NCBI RefSeq assembly: GCF_010015445.1
Contig: NC_053118.1
Span: 11,810,437-11,874,436, forward strand
Direction of reading: 5' to 3'
Length of the DNA stretch: 64,000 nt
DNA from: Perca fluviatilis
Taxonomy: Eukaryota > Chordata > Actinopteri > Perciformes > Percidae
The position numbers and the translations under genes are program-made. Below the pieces are notes generated by a model. That model saw only the letters and a program-made list of their open reading frames with translations. It was not told the origin of the DNA and made no database searches. Shown here in pieces: positions 35,785-50,480 of this stretch; within the stretch, counting starts at the first letter, position 1, and every line of letters begins with the position of its first letter.

Positions 35785-36228
35785 AGATTGGCATCTGTCT
35801 GTTAGCGTTAAAATCGACAGTACAGTGGAGTGTTGTTTTATACGCTCATTGTTTCACTTGCCCGACAAAAGGAAGGGCTAGGAAATTAATTACTCTCTTT
35901 GGGACAATTTCTCTTTTTCTCAGTTGCACGTTGAGTACTTTGAACGGTATCAAAAACATGAGAAACATGAGAAGCGCGTGTGAAATATTGGCATATTTTA
36001 AGCTCTCTGAAAACGGAACAAATTCGGTATACTTTGAGCGCTGAATGACGAGACACTCTTGCAGCTGCCGTTGTTGTTTTTGGCAGTGCGGACGAGTCAG
36101 GAGAACAACAGCGATCAGTATCAGTGAGTGACAGCAGAGTCCTTTGGATGAAAAAGAGGAGATTTATTTTTAAGGGTTAGCATCTGCAAATTCCTTTGCA
36201 TGCATGCATTCATGCACACATTAATGCC

Positions 36229-36231
<3 letters not shown>
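35783..36231. other. Unique non-coding DNA
   Basis: Nothing recognised. Confidence 0.4.

Positions 36232-36301
<70 letters not shown>
36232..36301 (+). repeat. (TG)35 microsatellite
   Basis: A perfect 70-base array. A second, interrupted GT array lies at 36452-36498. Confidence 0.97.
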
Positions 36302-36302
<1 letters not shown>

Positions 36303-37413
36303 CACAAACCCAGAGCCACTTTCTGCTGTCTCCTCATTCATTCCCACCACCTGATCTCCATCTGAATTGACAGCTGTAATGCTGACTCTCTTCATGCGTG
36401 CTACAGTTGAAAACAGCCAATAACAGCGAGCACAGCAGTGCAGCACACTGATGTGTGTGTGTGTGTGTGTGTATTGTGTGTGTGTGTGTGGTGTGTGTCA
36501 TTCACTCGCCACAGACAGCGTTACAACTCACCCTGTATTTTTAACTCATCTCTACCAGAACTGTAATCTTGCCCATTGAACCTTCAAATTGTTGGATGTT
36601 ACCTCAGAGGGAATTGGAGAAGAAAAACATTACCTATTGCCTATCGTCCCCTCTCCTACCTTCTGTCAAACCTGTGTTTGCTTCTCTGCCGCCCTTTTAT
36701 TCTACCTGCTACTTTATGCTGGTCATTTTTTCCCCCCTCTATTCTTGTTTTTTGAATGGGTTGTTCAATCTTTCAAGTTTTTATTGGAATCTGTACAATA
36801 TTGCCAAGGCAAAATGTTAGCTTTCCCTACGCTGACTGGCATGTTTATAGGCTGATAGCACAATGAAAGGAATACTAATTGAATTATGCATTAATAGTAT
36901 CTATCAACACAGAACCGCAAAATTCAAATGCCAGTGAAGTTTGTGCCACTTGTTCAGGTTTCGGCATGCCGTATTTATGTTACACTGCATCTGTGTTTGC
37001 TTCACGTCGCCTCTCTCATACTTCACCCCCTGCTGCCTCTCTCTCCCCCTGCGTCTCTCGCTCTTTTCTCTGGTTACAGGATTATAGGGCTGAGGGTCAG
37101 AGTCGGTGTGCGCTGGACTATGAGGCAGAGATTAGCCTCCAAAGTTCCTGGCCAGCTCAGTTCATAAAAGGAGGAGGTGGAGGTGGTGTGTGGGGCAGAG
37201 GTAGGGGATGGGGATGGGGGGGGGGATTAGTCTGAGAGAGACTGAGCTGCAACTCTGTAAGCAGGCCCCTCCGCCTCAGACACCTATCCCACAACCCGCC
37301 CCCGGAGAATGGTACGGCCCTGTAGGTGTGTGAGTTTGTAGCTCTGCCCTGTCAGCCTTTTGGTAGGGTCCGGCCCAGGAGGAATGCTAACTCACAGAGC
37401 TAGTGCCTGTCAC
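36302..37413. other. Unique DNA, one weak exon-like segment
   Basis: At 37080 a pyrimidine-rich tract ends TGGTTACAG, and an open frame follows to 37235. The frame is G-rich at its end, no clear donor is tied to it and the protein is not recognised. A C/G-rich patch lies at 37170-37300. Confidence 0.35.
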
Positions 37414-37496
<83 letters not shown>

Positions 37497-37506
37497 ACGC
37501 ACACAC
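37414..37506 (+). repeat. (AC)n microsatellite, ~93 bp
   Basis: Pure AC for about 70 bases, then ACGCAC units. Confidence 0.97.
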
Positions 37507-38013
37507 TTTGCTTGTCACGGCTCCTCCACACCAGGCAGGTAATTAAACTCCCACTGATTTATTGAGTGACACCAACAAATCCCAACCCAGCTTTTTTTTT
37601 ATGACAACCATATCCTCAGGCAACAGTCGCCATCTTTTTCTCTCTCTCTTTGTATATATTTTGATGCCGTCTTTGTATGAGGCTTTGGGAGTATAAATAC
37701 TTGCATCTTCCATCTTTCTTGAAATCAAAAAACACAAGAGCAAGAGTTTATCTGATGCCCCTCAGCCTCGAGTCACAAGATTGAAAATGCGCATGTCTAC
37801 GTTATAAATGAAGCCTATTATGAAGCATGGCATGCCCAAGCGCGCCCCCCCCACCAACATGTACTGTAAGAACTATATTGTAAGAACTATAATTACCCTT
37901 TTCGTGTGACAGGAAGCGTTGTGGGTGTCTGGTTGACCACTCATGATGATACTGTGGGACGCTTCACCTTTGTAATTACCCCAGAGTGACTGACTGACAG
38001 CCGACTAACAGCC
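37507..38013. other. Unique spacer
   Basis: Nothing recognised. Confidence 0.4.
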
Positions 38014-38458
38014 ATTTTCCACTGGGCGCATCTGTGCTGCGGTCCTCCGCCACGCGTCATACCATCCGGAGACCGTCTCAGAAGGGGAGCGTCTTACTGC
38101 CCGACTCGCAGATTTGATTGTCTCTACAAGTACTTTACAGAACATTCACGTGTTTATTAAGCTAGTATCTACCTTCCACTCCAAGCAGTAAAACGGCGAC
38201 AACACATATCTATTTTATCAGGACAACGCCAGAAAAGAGAAGACCTGGCGTTGTCCTGATAAAATAGATCTGTGATGTCGCCGTTTTACTTCCTGCCTGG
38301 CTGTCCGAACAGGTCTATGGAAATAGACCTGGCGCGTTATCTTAAGCGGAGCGTAGAGCCGCTTCGCGCGCGCGCGGCGTGGCGCGGCTGGTGAAATATC
38401 AATCATAGACTCGAATGGCCCGCGATTGCTTGCAGCGCAGGCGCTTCTGGTGGAAAAT
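38014..38458. mobile_element. MITE with ATTTTCCAC ends and an internal hairpin
   Basis: The left end ATTTTCCACTGGGCGC and the inverse of the right end, ATTTTCCACCAGAAGCGC, are inverted termini. The interior holds the 104-base hairpin at 38187-38290 and a very GC-rich CGCGCGCGCG patch near 38366-38376. There is no coding capacity. No target duplication was identified, so the limits rest on the termini alone. Confidence 0.65.
38187..38290. repeat. Near-perfect hairpin, 46-base arms, 12-base loop
   Basis: The left arm 38187-38232 begins AGTAAAACGGCGAC and ends GACAACGCCAG. The right arm 38245-38290 is its inverse, with 44 of 46 positions pairing. The loop is AAAAGAGAAGAC. A plus- or minus-strand transcript would fold into a precursor-microRNA-like stem. 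Confidence 0.92.
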
Positions 38459-39327
38459 ACCGGTAAGCATCCACCATTATCACGAGACTCAGAAAGCCAA
38501 TGGTTGTCAGAGTCTTTGCTCCCCCCCCCTCAACGCTTCGCCAAACCACAAGCAAGACTCATGTTTGTCGACAGGCGCTATCATTTACCCTTCCTCAGTC
38601 AGGCAGCATTAGCAGGAGCACAGGGAGATGAGGGACTCTCGGTGTATCCGATTCCTCTGTAGAGACTCTGGCATGATGCTTGGGTGGGTGCACGGGTGGG
38701 ATAAGATCCTCAGATCCTTGGCAGCTGCCAATCAGGCAGCTCCCTGAAGTGCAATCAATATTGCCAAGCTCCTCGTCAACTCGGTCTCAGAAGAAAGCAC
38801 GTCTTAGTTTATTCGGTGAGAGGAAGAGAAGAGTTACATCAGGAAATGTGAACTAAATGTCAAAACTTATCAATCATTCAAACACCTCTTCTATTCTATC
38901 TTTTATTAGATGCGCGCTTGTCATTGTAATAAAAAAAAAAAAAGAAGTGCAACAAGAATTGTGCTGTGAAAAGTTTGGTTGCGGGTGAGTGCTGGCTGGC
39001 GATTAGGTAGGTGGATGGGTGGGGCGGCAGGCGGCACCCAGACTGTGGGACTAAAGGTGTGTCACCGGGGTGGGGGTCGGCTTGGGGAGACCGGCGGATT
39101 TGCGCTGACAGCTCGACACATGGAGGGTTGCCGGTTCCCTCCTGACAGAGAGAACGGCATACTAAATGCCTACCTGAGGTGCTACAGATGGAGGAGTCAA
39201 AGACAGAGGATCCTTTACAAGGCATTTTGGAAGGCAGCATTAATATTTCATCAAAACTGCGTTTACACACGCAAACAAACAAAAAAGGAAGTGTGTCGCC
39301 TTAATCCGCCCTGCAGTCTCTCACTCA

Positions 39328-39329
<2 letters not shown>
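38459..39329. other. Unique non-coding DNA
   Basis: A C run lies at 38521-38529 and an A run at 38930-38943. No gene is supported. Confidence 0.4.

Positions 39330-39371
<42 letters not shown>
39330..39371 (+). repeat. (CA)n microsatellite
   Basis: About 40 bases, pure. Confidence 0.96.
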
Positions 39372-39372
<1 letters not shown>

Positions 39373-39764
39373 GCTCTGTTCTCTATACTTCTGATCCCTC
39401 TCTCTACTCACTCTTCTTTTCTCTTTGCCGTTTCACCCACAAGCCCTGGCCCAGCACTACAGTTTGTTCTCTCTCTTTGTGTTTTACTCACCGAGGTAGC
39501 AAATAGACCACGTTTTGAGTTGTTATCCCTAATGCTTCGTTACTGTAAATTATTTCATCTAATAGCAGCAGGAGTTCTCTGCATGCAGTACATTTGGCAT
39601 TAGCATTAGTTTTGCTATAACTAATAGCAAAGGATTTTGCCCTGGTGTTTCACCTTTGTTCTCCGTTAGCCTCAAACTTTTCCTTTAAGCTGCACTAATC
39701 AACATTATTATATCAGGAATGGGTCAAAGGCGTGAAAGGTGCCACTTGTAGTGATAAACCCTCA

Positions 39765-39801
<37 letters not shown>

Positions 39802-40201
39802 GGTTTCGTAGCTCTAAGAAACCATTTTGCATCTTTCAGCTCATTGTTCGGGTCACTCTCAACGCTGTCATCAACCTCATTCCAGACACAACCGGAAGCA
39901 TTGTTTCCCCCAGCACCAAAACGCAGACAACGTTAATGACTAGCTGGTGAACATTGTGGAGCAGCGAAAGAGTCAGGTATTTTCCTCAGGGGATGGTGGA
40001 GACCAAAACGGAGCTTAAAGGAGAGTGAATATTGGACTTCATTCGCCAGGCAGTAAATAGTAAACTATTTGCAAACATTACCACATTTTTATGATGGGAC
40101 TTTAATATTATGATAATGTTGTCTTTGCAGATTGTTGCGCTGCTCCCCGGTGGCCAAATACATCAATTACTGCAGGTTTATGTGACTTTAAATTGAGAAA
40201 A

Positions 40202-40202
<1 letters not shown>
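39372..40202. other. Unique DNA with an (AAT)n array
   Basis: (AAT)11-12 at 39765-39799. Otherwise nothing recognised. Confidence 0.45.
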
Positions 40203-40267
<65 letters not shown>

Positions 40268-40268
40268 C
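40203..40268 (+). repeat. (AACT)11 - (AT)n compound microsatellite
   Basis: AACT units at 40203-40246 run directly into an AT alternation to about 40267. Confidence 0.95.
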
Positions 40269-41480
40269 ACACACATCTCACGCACTTCAGATATGTCTGG
40301 GTTGTATTCAATAAATAATGATATACAGTCACATATTCAAAACAATAAATTAAAAAAGATCCTGCAAAATATTGCTGATTTAAATTGCTGTGAAATCCAA
40401 AGAGGAAAGACATTTGTTATTTATTTAAATAAAACCACAAACCAAAAATCAGATGCAAATTCAATCCGCCTTTTAACCCTACTACTGCATTCCCTTCAGA
40501 ACATAAAGAATGTCTTTGTCTCTGATCACTGTGGGCTTCACTCCTGCATTGTGTGGCACTCTTGGATTGTTGGCCAATGTGATCTGAAGCCATCAAAGGT
40601 ATTTATGGAAGCTGTCAGTAACCAGAGAAATCAAGAGAGCAGCAGGGCGGCGCTGCGCTGGCATGTTAACTAAAGCATGGACTGTTTGGATTACAGATTT
40701 CGGGGAGGTTGGAAATCGGTATTGTATGTTCAGTCGCAGCACAACCTAGTGTAAATACTGCAATGGAATGAGAAACAACCACCTGAATCCACTTAATCCA
40801 AACACAAAGTGGCCTGACCTGACTTTACAGTATTTGCCCAAAACAGAAATCTTCATATACAGTATACAGGAAATTAAGGCACATATTAAAAGATTATGCC
40901 AACACATACACTCTGTCTTTCTCTCTCTCACACACACTCACAGACACACATGGTACGGTGGTAGATCAACATGTGACGGTGAGAGATAGCAGCAGCTTGC
41001 CGTCTTTGCCGGGAGCAGCCATTAAATAAACATGTCAAGTTGTGTGCGTTTTAATGATGATCAGCCGAGCCCGGTTTCCCTGTGAAGCGCCAGCCAAAAA
41101 GGATCGACACAGTGCAACTCCCCAGACCTCCTCTCCCTCTCCCTCTGTCTCTCCGTTTCTGTTTCTGCCTCTCACCCGACACTTCCCTCACGTTGACAGA
41201 GATGGAAAGAAAGAAAGAAAGAACAAGAGGCAGGCCCTTTTGAATCAGGTTTGGGGGTGAGAGGGAAAGGGGGGGTTGTTTGTATGATGATTTTTCATGT
41301 GAAAAGAAAGAAAAACATCAGTCAAGTGCAGGCTTTTGTGAGGGTTTTAACACAGCTCTATCCCCGGTAGTGTGTGTGGTAGTTAGTTCTGAGTGCTACG
41401 TGTTTGACATGAGAGTGAATAACGGGCCGGCTGGTAAACGCTCTGTTTGTGTGTTTACGGCGTTGCACGCCCTTAGGTGA

Positions 41481-41482
<2 letters not shown>
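40269..41482. other. Unique non-coding DNA
   Basis: The 126-aa plus frame at 40293-40673 has no recognised domain or splice context. A GAAA run lies near 41203-41222. Confidence 0.35.
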
Positions 41483-41517
<35 letters not shown>

Positions 41518-41711
41518 CCCCCACCCCACCCCTTCGTACTTCCGTCTCGGCTTTGAAGAGCGGGGCCTCGGCGTCGGATTAAAGTTTGTTTGTTTTACGT
41601 TTAGCGAGCGAGAGCTGCCATTTCTCTCTCGCTTTCTCCTCATCTTCTCCCACTCGCCTTACGAACACTCACACTCTCTCGCGCGCACACACACACACAC
41701 ACACGCACGCG
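41483..41711 (+). repeat. (TC)n and (CA)n arrays with spacer
   Basis: TC array at 41483-41511, a C-rich patch, then CA at about 41685-41711 preceded by CGCGCG. Confidence 0.9.
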
Positions 41712-41960
41712 CAGTAAATCTCGCAAACACACCCTCGCACACATACACCTCAGATCAGAAGTGTGTGGAGTGCTGAGGCTGCATATGTAAATGCTGAGAG
41801 ATTGTCAAGTGTCTGGGTGTGCATACATCAGGGTAATCAAGCCAGCGCTGATGGGGAGAGCTCGCTTCAGGAGCAGATCCGCAGTACTGGCAGTCACACA
41901 GCCGTCACTGAACTGCTGCCAATAATGGGTTTGAGAGGTGGTGGAGGAGGGGGTAGAGAG

Positions 41961-42002
<42 letters not shown>

Positions 42003-42538
42003 GTATGTGTGTTTACTCACACACAAACATGCCCATCTGCAAGTTGCCATTTATTTTGTATGGCATGTGTGCATGCATGTATGTTAATGTGACACCTCTA
42101 TGATAGAAAAGCTGATTGAGAGTGTGAAGGTGAAGCCAATCTGCCCACAGAGGCGTTGGAGTTGCAGTTGGAGTAATGCTGAGTTACAATCTGATAGAAA
42201 AATGCCCGTGGATAAACTGGCCGAGCTTCACCTTCCTTTGCAAAAGCTACTGTGTCGAATGCAATAATAAGCTTTTACCTCCTATCCAACCTCATCCTTT
42301 CATACTCTACGGCGTTTGGGTCTTTGTCACACCAGTCGTAGCCCGAGTCAGTCTCTAATACGCCATTCTACTCTCCCATATCCTACATGTCAAGTTTAGT
42401 TTACTGTATAGCCCAATATCCGTGCAATACCCAGTGTCTGATGACGGAATTTGTCCTAGCTATTGTTATTATATGATACTTTGCAGATTGATTTTACATA
42501 GGACTACAAAATATATGATTAACTACCATTAGTACATA
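41712..42538. other. Unique DNA with a (GT)n array
   Basis: A GT array lies at 41963-41999. No gene or transposon is recognised. Confidence 0.4.
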
Positions 42539-42830
42539 CAGTACAGGCCAAAAGTTTGGACACACCTTCTCATTCATTGTGTTTCTTTATTTTCATGACT
42601 ATTTACATTGTAGATTCTCACTGAAGGCATCAAAACTATGAATGAACACATATGGAATTATGTACTTGACAAAAAAGTGTGAAATAATAATAATAATAAT
42701 GTCTTATATTTTAGATTCTTCAAAGTAGCCACCCTTTGCTTTTTTTGATAGCGCTGCAAACCAAATTTCATGAAAATAAAATGGAAACACATTGAATGAG
42801 AAGGTGTGTCCAAACTTTTGGCCTGTACTG
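42539..42830 (+). mobile_element. Internally deleted Tc1-type MITE, 292 bp
   Basis: It begins CAGTACAGGCCAAAAGTTTG and ends ...GGCCTGTACTG, with TA on both sides (42537-42538, 42831-42832). It matches the outer parts of the 11154-11689 copy but lacks much of the middle and right arm and has gained an AAT run (about 42686-42700). It is non-coding. Confidence 0.9.
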
Positions 42831-43763
42831 TACATACATTTAAATGATCTCCATCTGACCCTCTGCAACATCAAAATGCCAATGCTGCTCACGCACTAAT
42901 GTCAGAACTGGGCTAAATTTGGTGCAACCGGCTCCAGGATACTTCCTCCACCACTGCCTACTGGATCTCTTATCCTGCTCTACAGTACTGTATGTTAACC
43001 CATGATACCCTACTTAAACTGTATCCCACTCTTACCCTCACCAAATACCATACTATACTACACTATCTTGTCCTTTGCCTTCTATGTTATTCATGCTTAG
43101 CCTTACAATGCTATTCTACTCAGCAGTATCCTTTATCTCATCCTAATCTGTCACACCTCGCTCTGCTATTGTATCCTTCACTAGTCTATTCCCTTGACTG
43201 GCGAGAGCACTGATCAACTAAACAGATCCCCCAGCAGGCCTTGCTCTTCCCCGCGGAGAGACCGGGATTGGGAGGAATGTTGAACATTGCATTACAGTAC
43301 GCCCCCACGTACACAATGTCCTCAATGAACGACACGGCTTTATCTGTCTCTCCTGGGATCTCGGCTATGCCTCTTCCTCTCTATTTCTATGATATTCTCA
43401 CTGTCCCTTCCTCTCACCTCCCCCTCCCTTTCACTGCACACATGTGCGATAGACAGAATATCAGGATTACTGTATGAGCTGACATGGTGACACGGTGTTA
43501 ATCGTCAGAGTCGTGTTTGTTTCCGCCCAGAAACTGTCACCCTCTAATAACGAGCCCCCAAAACCCAACACAATTGGCGCTGGAATGGCAGGAGTGGCAC
43601 AATAGGCACAAAAACCCGGCAATCTTGTCAACATATACAAATGGAAGGAAGCTACACACATCCCCTTTTCTCTTGTTGTCATAGCACACACATGTGTACC
43701 CTTCACATCTTCTTCCTGAGTGGTGTCAGCTGAGGCCTGCAATTAATTTGTGTAATTGCCCCC

Positions 43764-43765
<2 letters not shown>
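42831..43765. other. Unique non-coding DNA
   Basis: Rich in TAC/CTA words between 42960 and 43200. No gene or transposon. Confidence 0.4.

Positions 43766-43820
<55 letters not shown>
43766..43820 (+). repeat. (CA)27 microsatellite
   Basis: A pure array of about 55 bases preceded by a C run. Confidence 0.97.
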
Positions 43821-43822
<2 letters not shown>

Positions 43823-44467
43823 CCATCCCAACACCACCTACCACTCCATCCCACCCTTTCAACCCTACTTGAGTTTGGCACTGCAATCGTCCTGTTTTAA
43901 CCCCGCTACCACCAGTCACAGACACAAACCCAACAGCTTTCTTTCAGGACTTTGACAGGGTGCCAATATGTAACAGAAAAACATGATTAAATGCAAAAAC
44001 ACAGTTTTACTGTAGCCTGATGACCAATATCTTTTAAAAGTTATCCAAGGGGTTTTAGAAGGGTTTGAGGGCTTAAATAATGGTAGATTATAATTTCATT
44101 TTAAGTATAAAAAAGGCAAATTAATAGTAACAAGTTTGCACCTGTTGTCGGGTTTCAACAGGATAATAGTGATTTATGTGCTTTTGTGTGCATTGCAGTT
44201 TGACTGATCTGTCAAACCAGATCTTCCAGATCTTCATATTTTGTACTTTAAGGGTTAGGGTATCTTGTTCAACTAGCTCCTGTAATTTACTGCAGTCTCT
44301 TATTCAGCATATCTTTCATTGGTCAAACTGGCATCCAGGCGATTTGTTTTAAAAGGGGGACTGACCCGGTTCATTTCGTTCATCCACGACTAGAAAACCG
44401 CCCCATGAACGACTCCTTTGCCTCTCTATTTTTAATATAAAATACTGTATTTTGCTAACAAAAGGGA
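43821..44467. other. Unique spacer
   Basis: Nothing recognised. Confidence 0.4.
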
Positions 44468-44475
44468 TATAAAAC

Positions 44476-45014
44476 TAGAGCTTTAACAATTCCAAATGTT
44501 GCTGTAAAATTAATTGTCTCAGAAATAATTGCGATTAACAATATAATTGTCTCTTTCAGTAAAAAAAAAAAAGAAAAGAAAAGTCTATTCATTTATTACT
44601 TTTTAAACAAATTAAAGTTTTGAATGAATTCCAGGATCCATCTTTTGGTTATATCACTGTCATGTGACCCAGATAATGGAATAACACAGGTAGACAGCCT
44701 ATGAAGTAAACAACGCCTCTTTATTATCATAAAACATTTCTTCTAACTGTCTCCCCACTTGTCATTTTTGTTGCTATGAACGTGTATAGGGTCAAGTGCC
44801 AACAACTAGCATAGCTTTAGCGGAAAAGTCTGACCAATAATTACTTATAAAATTACAATTTGCCATATCTAAACAAAATTAACAAGACCGTCAACAGTCA
44901 TACGCCTTAAGACCTTAGCTAATGTTAGCAATTCATTGCGGTTAAACAAAGAAACCGTGCTTATGTAAACAAAATTGATAATTCGATAAATATGTAATAA
45001 TTGTTACAGGCCTA
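44476..45014 (+). mobile_element. hAT-type MITE with perfect 8-bp target duplication
   Basis: It begins TAGAGCTTTAACAATT and ends AATTGTTACAGGCCTA, inverted ends of a TAGGGCTGTAACGATT type. Both flanks read tataaaac (44468-44475, 45015-45022), a perfect 8-bp duplication diagnostic of hAT. It is 539 bp, with internal AATTGTCTCAGAAATAATTG. There is no transposase. The intact duplication fits a comparatively young insertion, although the ends have diverged. Confidence 0.93.
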
Positions 45015-45032
45015 TATAAAACCTTCTTGTTT

Positions 45033-45686
45033 TTAATGTGATGGTTCGGAGTAATTTCACCCTAGGGTCCTTTGCACCATGACCTCGAGCCAAACACCCC
45101 CTCAGAAGCTTTTTTCACCTGGGTCTAACATTGGGAGAGTTAGCTAGAGTAGCGTTATCAGCTGAATAGCTTAGCGCAGGGGCTAATGGACCCACGTTTG
45201 TATCTTGTAAGTTACCCCACTAATAATGCCCGAAATGATACCAAACGTCTACAAGTAGTACAAATAGGTTTAAAAATATTTTTGTTGCATCTCTTTTCGG
45301 TGTTGTAATTTGTAGACGGCCCTAAGCACTCGTCTTACAGCAGCAACAACAACAGCAGAGAGCAGAAGCCAGCAGGCAAGTGTTATTTACATAAACTTCT
45401 GGTGTACTTACAAACTTTCCAATCCATCGTTTTATGAGAGCATAACCTATTTGTACTACTTGTAGACGTTTGGTATCATTTTGGGCATTATTAGTGGGGT
45501 AACTTACGAGATACAAACGTGGGTCCATTAGCCCCTGCGCTAAGCTATTCAGCTGATAACGCTACTCTACGCTAACTCGCCCAATGTTAGACCCAGGTGA
45601 AAAAAGCTTCTTTGAAAAAAGGGTGTTTGACTTGAGGTCATGGTGCAAAGGACCCTAGGGTGAATTACTCCGAACCATCACTTTAA
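45033..45686 (+). mobile_element. TTAA-flanked MITE with ~230-base inverted arms
   Basis: TTAA sits at both edges (45033-45036, 45683-45686). The left arm begins TGTGATGGTTCGGAGTAATT and the right arm is its inverse, with pairing through GGGTCCTTTGCACCATGACC, GTTAGACCCAGG-type text and GTAGACGTTTGGTATCATTT. The unpaired centre is about 150 bases. A TTAA target suggests piggyBac or Kolobok origin. It is non-coding. Confidence 0.92.
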
Positions 45687-47097
45687 GGTCAAACACTACC
45701 TTACAAGCATACAAAAAGTACAGCACACATTAAAATATACCATTGCTAAAGCATGGTTTAATCCATATCCACAATATACAGTACATGCGCACCTACACGT
45801 AAGTAATATAATATTTCCCTGTAATCTCTGCTGAATAAACATGTCTACACCATTTAGTCCTCTCGGTCCCGCTGTACAGACAGTCAAAAGTGCAGTGACC
45901 CCTCGACTTGCCAACGGAATTTGCCTTTCTGTTGGGCCATGGCATTTAACTGGCAATGGTCAAGGGATCATGGGAAATGCTGTTTGTTAAAGGCCATTAA
46001 AAACATTCTTATATAATGAAAAACAATATTAAATAGCCATCCTTACGTGGACATATAGCGTGAACAACCATGCATACCGTTAAGTAAGGCTCCGTTTCAA
46101 GGCTTATTTTTTAGTTACGCTACAAATGCCAATAAGATTCGGAATTTCTTTCTTCTTAAACAGAACGTTTAGGTTTCACTTTGGCACTCTATAGCTTTGA
46201 GAGTGACATCTTAAAAAAAAAAAAAATAATAAAGATATTCACTACTGACATTAGATTTTAGTGTCTCACTGCAGAAGAAAATACATGCAATATTGTTATA
46301 CTGTTCATTGTGGAAAAGTCATTAAACAGAATTAAGACCAAAGAACATAAAAGTAACGATAGCAATAAGTAAGGTAATCATCATCTATCCAACATGGCTC
46401 ATACTGACTGCTTAATATCAATATTTTAATTGACCAACACATCAGTTTTATGCCAGTGTTTGTGTATGTGTGTGTGCGCTTGTGCTTTAATAGCGGCGCT
46501 CCTGTGCTGCCATAGGGAAAGTATGTGTAGAGCGGCAGCTGCAAAAGAGGGCCTCCCAAACCCAGGCTGACGCAAAGTGACAGCTCTGTATATCTCTCAC
46601 TGGCACTGACAGCTGACAGATGGATAGCACTCATACACCGCAGGAAAAAAAAAAGACAGAGAGAGAGCGGGGGAGGGTTAGGAGGGGAGGGATGGAGAGA
46701 GAGAGAGAGAGAGGAAGAAAGAGAGAGGGAGAGAGAGAAAGCCCCCAGGATGATTCGCCAGCATTGCTCTCTGTTCAGAGGGCCTGCGTTTGATTGAGTG
46801 CTACAGAGAATAATAAACCCTCCACTACCCGGTGCAGTGCCAAGCTTTCTCTCCCTCCTTATCTCTCGCTTTCCCCTCCCTTTCTTTCTAACCCCTCTCC
46901 TCCCTTAATTCTCTCCTTCTCTCCCCAACCCTTTTATTGTCGCCCCTCCTTTGGCGCTTTGCTCTTGCTCCTTTATGCTACGCCTCCGTTCCCCAGGCCC
47001 GTCTTCAACACCTCGTGGTCTATCTTTATGTTTTTCCTCTCTCTGCTCTCCCTTTCACTCGTCTGCTATCTGCCTATATCTGCCAACCCGGTGTATT

Positions 47098-47098
<1 letters not shown>
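45687..47098. other. Unique DNA with a GA-rich patch
   Basis: Imperfect GA/GGA tract at about 46650-46740, followed by a C/T-rich stretch to the TC array. No gene is recognised. Plus frames near 46794-47170 consist of low-complexity S/L/P. Confidence 0.4.

Positions 47099-47140
<42 letters not shown>
47099..47140 (+). repeat. (TC)21 microsatellite
   Basis: A pure array followed by ATCT units. Confidence 0.96.
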
Positions 47141-49344
<2,204 letters not shown>

Positions 49345-49379
<35 letters not shown>

Positions 49380-49420
49380 GTGGAGGTACCCATCCATGCA
49401 CCTGGGCCAGCTCACAAGCT

Positions 49421-49473
<53 letters not shown>

Positions 49474-49519
49474 ACACCCACATACACACCCCCACACACA
49501 CACACACACACACACACAC
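49345..49519 (+). repeat. (TA)n then interrupted (CA)n cluster
   Basis: A TA alternation at 49345-49376, and CA with AAAC, CCCA and TACA interruptions at 49425-49519. Confidence 0.95.
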
Positions 49520-49701
49520 GGGCCTCCCCATCTCCCTTGCTGGGAGAGGGACAAACCAGGTTCATCATAAATCAAGATGATAAATCCTGATCATAAGTCA
49601 GTCAGGCTGGTGTCAGAGCCAGCAGGCAGAGACATGCCCTCAGACGACAGGGACACCGGTGACACCCATCACCTTCACATGTCACCCAGCTGAGACACAT
49701 G

Positions 49702-49735
<34 letters not shown>

Positions 49736-49899
49736 CTCTGTCCCCTATCACTTGCTCTCCTGTCCTTTACACATCCAGCCAAGGACATGAACCCCAAAAA
49801 AAAAAAAAAAACACAGACCCTGGTCTACACACTGCACACATTCTACTCAACATAGAGCTATCTGTTACCCGACCAGCACTAGACAGAAAAAGAAGACTT
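49520..49899. other. Unique DNA with a (CA)n array and poly-A
   Basis: CA array at 49704-49733 and an A run at 49796-49811. Confidence 0.5.
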
Positions 49900-50480
49900 C
49901 ATTGACTGCTTTCATGAGAATTTCTACGCTGTGAGACAGAAAAGGCCTCAGCTATTAGCCTGGGCCGACCTTCATTAACGGATCGCCATTGATTCCTCCC
50001 AACGAGCTGTTTACCTAATTAAAACCAGGAACCCCACATCAGTTTGCCTATATAAATATATCCATTACAATATGATTCCACAGACAGGGTTGACTAGTGG
50101 CTCATTTCTCAGCGCTGTGCTGCCAAGCTTTGTGGGAAGACACAGGATTAAATCACACTCGGAGAGGCGAGTGTTTGACAGACCTGGTCCTTGTGCCGCT
50201 TGTCACGCACATTTGATATTTTGATAGCTTCCCGTCTCTTCCTATTAGCCCCTGGGGTCCCGAAACCATTTTAGATGTTTATCGGCAAAGCGCTGGGGGT
50301 TAATTCCGTGTCTCGTCAGGAGCGCCGGCACAGAACGGTATGGCACTGTCACCCATCGCGGCCAATCGGCGCAATCAGCCGGCTTATCAGAGAGAGTCGT
50401 GTTACACTGACTGACATATGACAATGACCCTGGTGACTCTCTGAGGGCCGATAGCATCTGGGTTTTCTTTTCGCTACCTC
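49900..50480. other. Repeat-free stretch, possible regulatory DNA
   Basis: Bracketed by dense microsatellites yet free of them. It contains homeodomain-type CTTCATTAACGG and TACCTAATTAAAACC, plus a balanced-composition segment with GGCCAATCGG (CCAAT box-like) near 50360. No coding frame. Function is inferred from the contrast with its surroundings. Confidence 0.3.

Noticed and set aside
37080..37235. Exon after TGGTTACAG
   Set aside because: The acceptor context is good, but the frame dissolves into a glycine/tryptophan run from G-rich simple sequence and no donor is convincing.
40203..40268. CRISPR-like array from regular spacing of repeats
   Set aside because: All regular repeats here are microsatellites or minisatellites without unique spacers of constant length, and the DNA is vertebrate.
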